DNA from: Verrucomicrobiota bacterium
Lineage (GTDB): Bacteria > Verrucomicrobiota > Verrucomicrobiia > Chthoniobacterales > JAFAMB01
Direction of reading: 5' to 3'
NCBI GenBank assembly: GCA_019236035.1
Contig: JAFAJU010000322.1
Location: 1-6,379, forward strand
Length of the DNA stretch: 6,379 nucleotides
Part shown: positions 5,934 to 6,379 of the stretch, piece by piece
Layout of the letters: each line of letters begins with the position of its first letter
Position numbering within the stretch: position 1 is the first letter of the stretch
Made by a program: the position numbers and the translations under genes
Notes under the pieces: model-generated
The model's input: only the letters and a program-made list of their open reading frames with translations
What the model was told of the DNA's origin: nothing
Database searches by the model: none

Positions 5934-5943
5934 TGGGGCTGGC

Positions 5944-6379
5944 CTACCGAGGAGATTCGCTCTGCTCTTCCGAGGTTTTCGGGGGAACAATCGACGATGC
6001 TCCTGAGGGGACAGCGCCGCTAGGCGCACCATTTTGTCCTGAGAAAGCGGCGATTTTCCCACTCTCAAGGCTCCAGAGCCTGAGAGTCCGATCCCAGGAG
6101 GCCGATAGTGCACAACTCCCGTTAGGTGTTACCGCCACTGCGCTGATATTGTCCGCATGACCCTCGAGCGTGCGGATCGTTCGACCGGTCTCCAGATCCC
6201 AGAAGCGCAAGGTTTCATCTCCAGAACCCGAAACGACGTGGTGACCATCTGGGGTCACCGCAACGGCGCTGACCCAGTCGGTGTGGCCTTCGAGGGTACG
6301 GATCGTTTGACCGGTCTCCAGGTCCCAGAGCCGCAGCGTGCGATCTCCGGAAGCCGAGATGGCATAGCGACCGTCGGGC
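5944..6379 (-). CDS. WD40-repeat protein, C-terminal part; 5' end outside the window
   Basis: The minus-strand frame is open to the right edge; 144 codons and a TAG stop (5944-5946) are visible. Two complete 42-residue WD40 repeats (bases 6378-6253 and 6252-6127) are 31/42 identical; each has a PDG turn, SGD, a WDLETG end to strand c and a TLEGH start of the next blade. A third repeat starts at 6126 with PNGSCALSASWDRTLRLWSLESGK, then loses the pattern after AAFSG. The tail is low-complexity, rich in Ser/Pro/Ala/Glu. These repeats build beta-propeller scaffolds for protein contacts; in bacteria they often follow kinase, NACHT or protease domains, none of which is visible here. A GTG at 6256-6258 lies inside a blade and is not the start. 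The WD40 call is sure; the full architecture is unknown. Confidence 0.9.
   Translation of the reverse strand, partial: PDGRYAISASGDRTLRLWDLETGQTIRTLEGHTDWVSAVAVTPDGHHVVSGSGDETLRFWDLETGRTIRTLEGHADNISAVAVTPNGSCALSASWDRTLRLWSLESGKIAAFSGQNGAPSGAVPSGASSIVPPKTSEEQSESPR
6127..6378 (-). repeat. Tandem 126-bp repeat within the WD40 gene
   Basis: Two adjacent 126-bp units (42 codons each) encode successive propeller blades. They are nearly identical over the WDLETG...RTIRTLEGH part: the plus-strand string CGGATCGTT begins at 6173 and recurs at 6299 with one late mismatch. The similarity at DNA level points to recent duplication or gene conversion between blades, and such units can cause length variation or misassembly. 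Confidence 0.8.

Larger units (their letters stand above)
5622..5943. other. 322-bp gap between oxidoreductase and WD40 gene
   Basis: The first about 90 bases are GC-rich and hold a hairpin element (5642-5686) and a short palindrome (5694-5706). From about 5760 to 5910 the sequence turns visibly AT-rich. That part holds a minus-strand promoter-like pair, a ribosome binding site and a 41-codon reading frame, all listed separately. No canonical intrinsic terminator with a T run follows the oxidoreductase stop. No tRNA, attachment site or insertion-sequence end was recognised. Confidence 0.6.

Noticed and set aside
5933..6160. 75-residue plus-strand frame opposite the WD40 gene
   Set aside because: It is antisense to clear WD40 coding sequence and has no motif of its own.
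1..6379. Search for CRISPR arrays, tRNA genes, transposases, toxin-antitoxin pairs or a defence operon
   Set aside because: No regularly spaced repeats, tRNA cloverleaf, transposase motifs or defence-type gene pair were seen; the WD40 fragment alone is not enough to claim a defence system.

Overview
The window looks like bacterial chromosome of moderate GC content (roughly mid-50s percent by eye), densely packed and mostly ordinary. The mix of a DUF2934 protein with a lysine-rich tail, a WD40-repeat protein and a scattered GC-rich hairpin element suggests an environmental bacterium, perhaps of the Acidobacteriota (Bryobacter/Solibacter-like). That placement is an impression from gene style, not a proof.

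Layout, left to right. (1) The 3' nine-tenths of recF (+), cut by the window start just after its Walker A lysine. It ends in a long hairpin that contains its stop codon. (2) A small, very basic DUF2934 protein (-), convergent with recF. (3) trpF and leuB (+), 35 bp apart, a probable two-gene unit joining a tryptophan and a leucine biosynthesis step. (4) A TetR-family regulator (-) whose 3' end overlaps the leuB 3' end by 62 bp. (5) Divergent from it across 69 bp, a large FAD-dependent oxidoreductase (+) of the carotenoid isomerase / retinol saturase / phytoene desaturase superfamily. The intergenic gap holds a good sigma70-type promoter for the oxidoreductase, an extended -10 for the regulator, and overlapping inverted and direct repeats that look like operators. 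(6) A 322-bp gap with a GC-rich hairpin element and, on the minus strand, a possible 41-codon small gene with its own promoter and ribosome binding site. (7) The C-terminal end of a WD40-repeat protein (-) that enters from the right edge.

How the parts work together: recF is DNA repair housekeeping and trpF-leuB is amino-acid biosynthesis. The regulator/oxidoreductase pair forms a self-contained switch in which the TetR protein probably represses itself and the oxidoreductase until an unknown, probably lipophilic, ligand arrives. I see no RNA gene, CRISPR array, insertion sequence or clear defence system. The less ordinary points are the regulator/oxidoreductase control region, the small minus-strand gene candidate, and the degenerate last blade of the WD40 protein.
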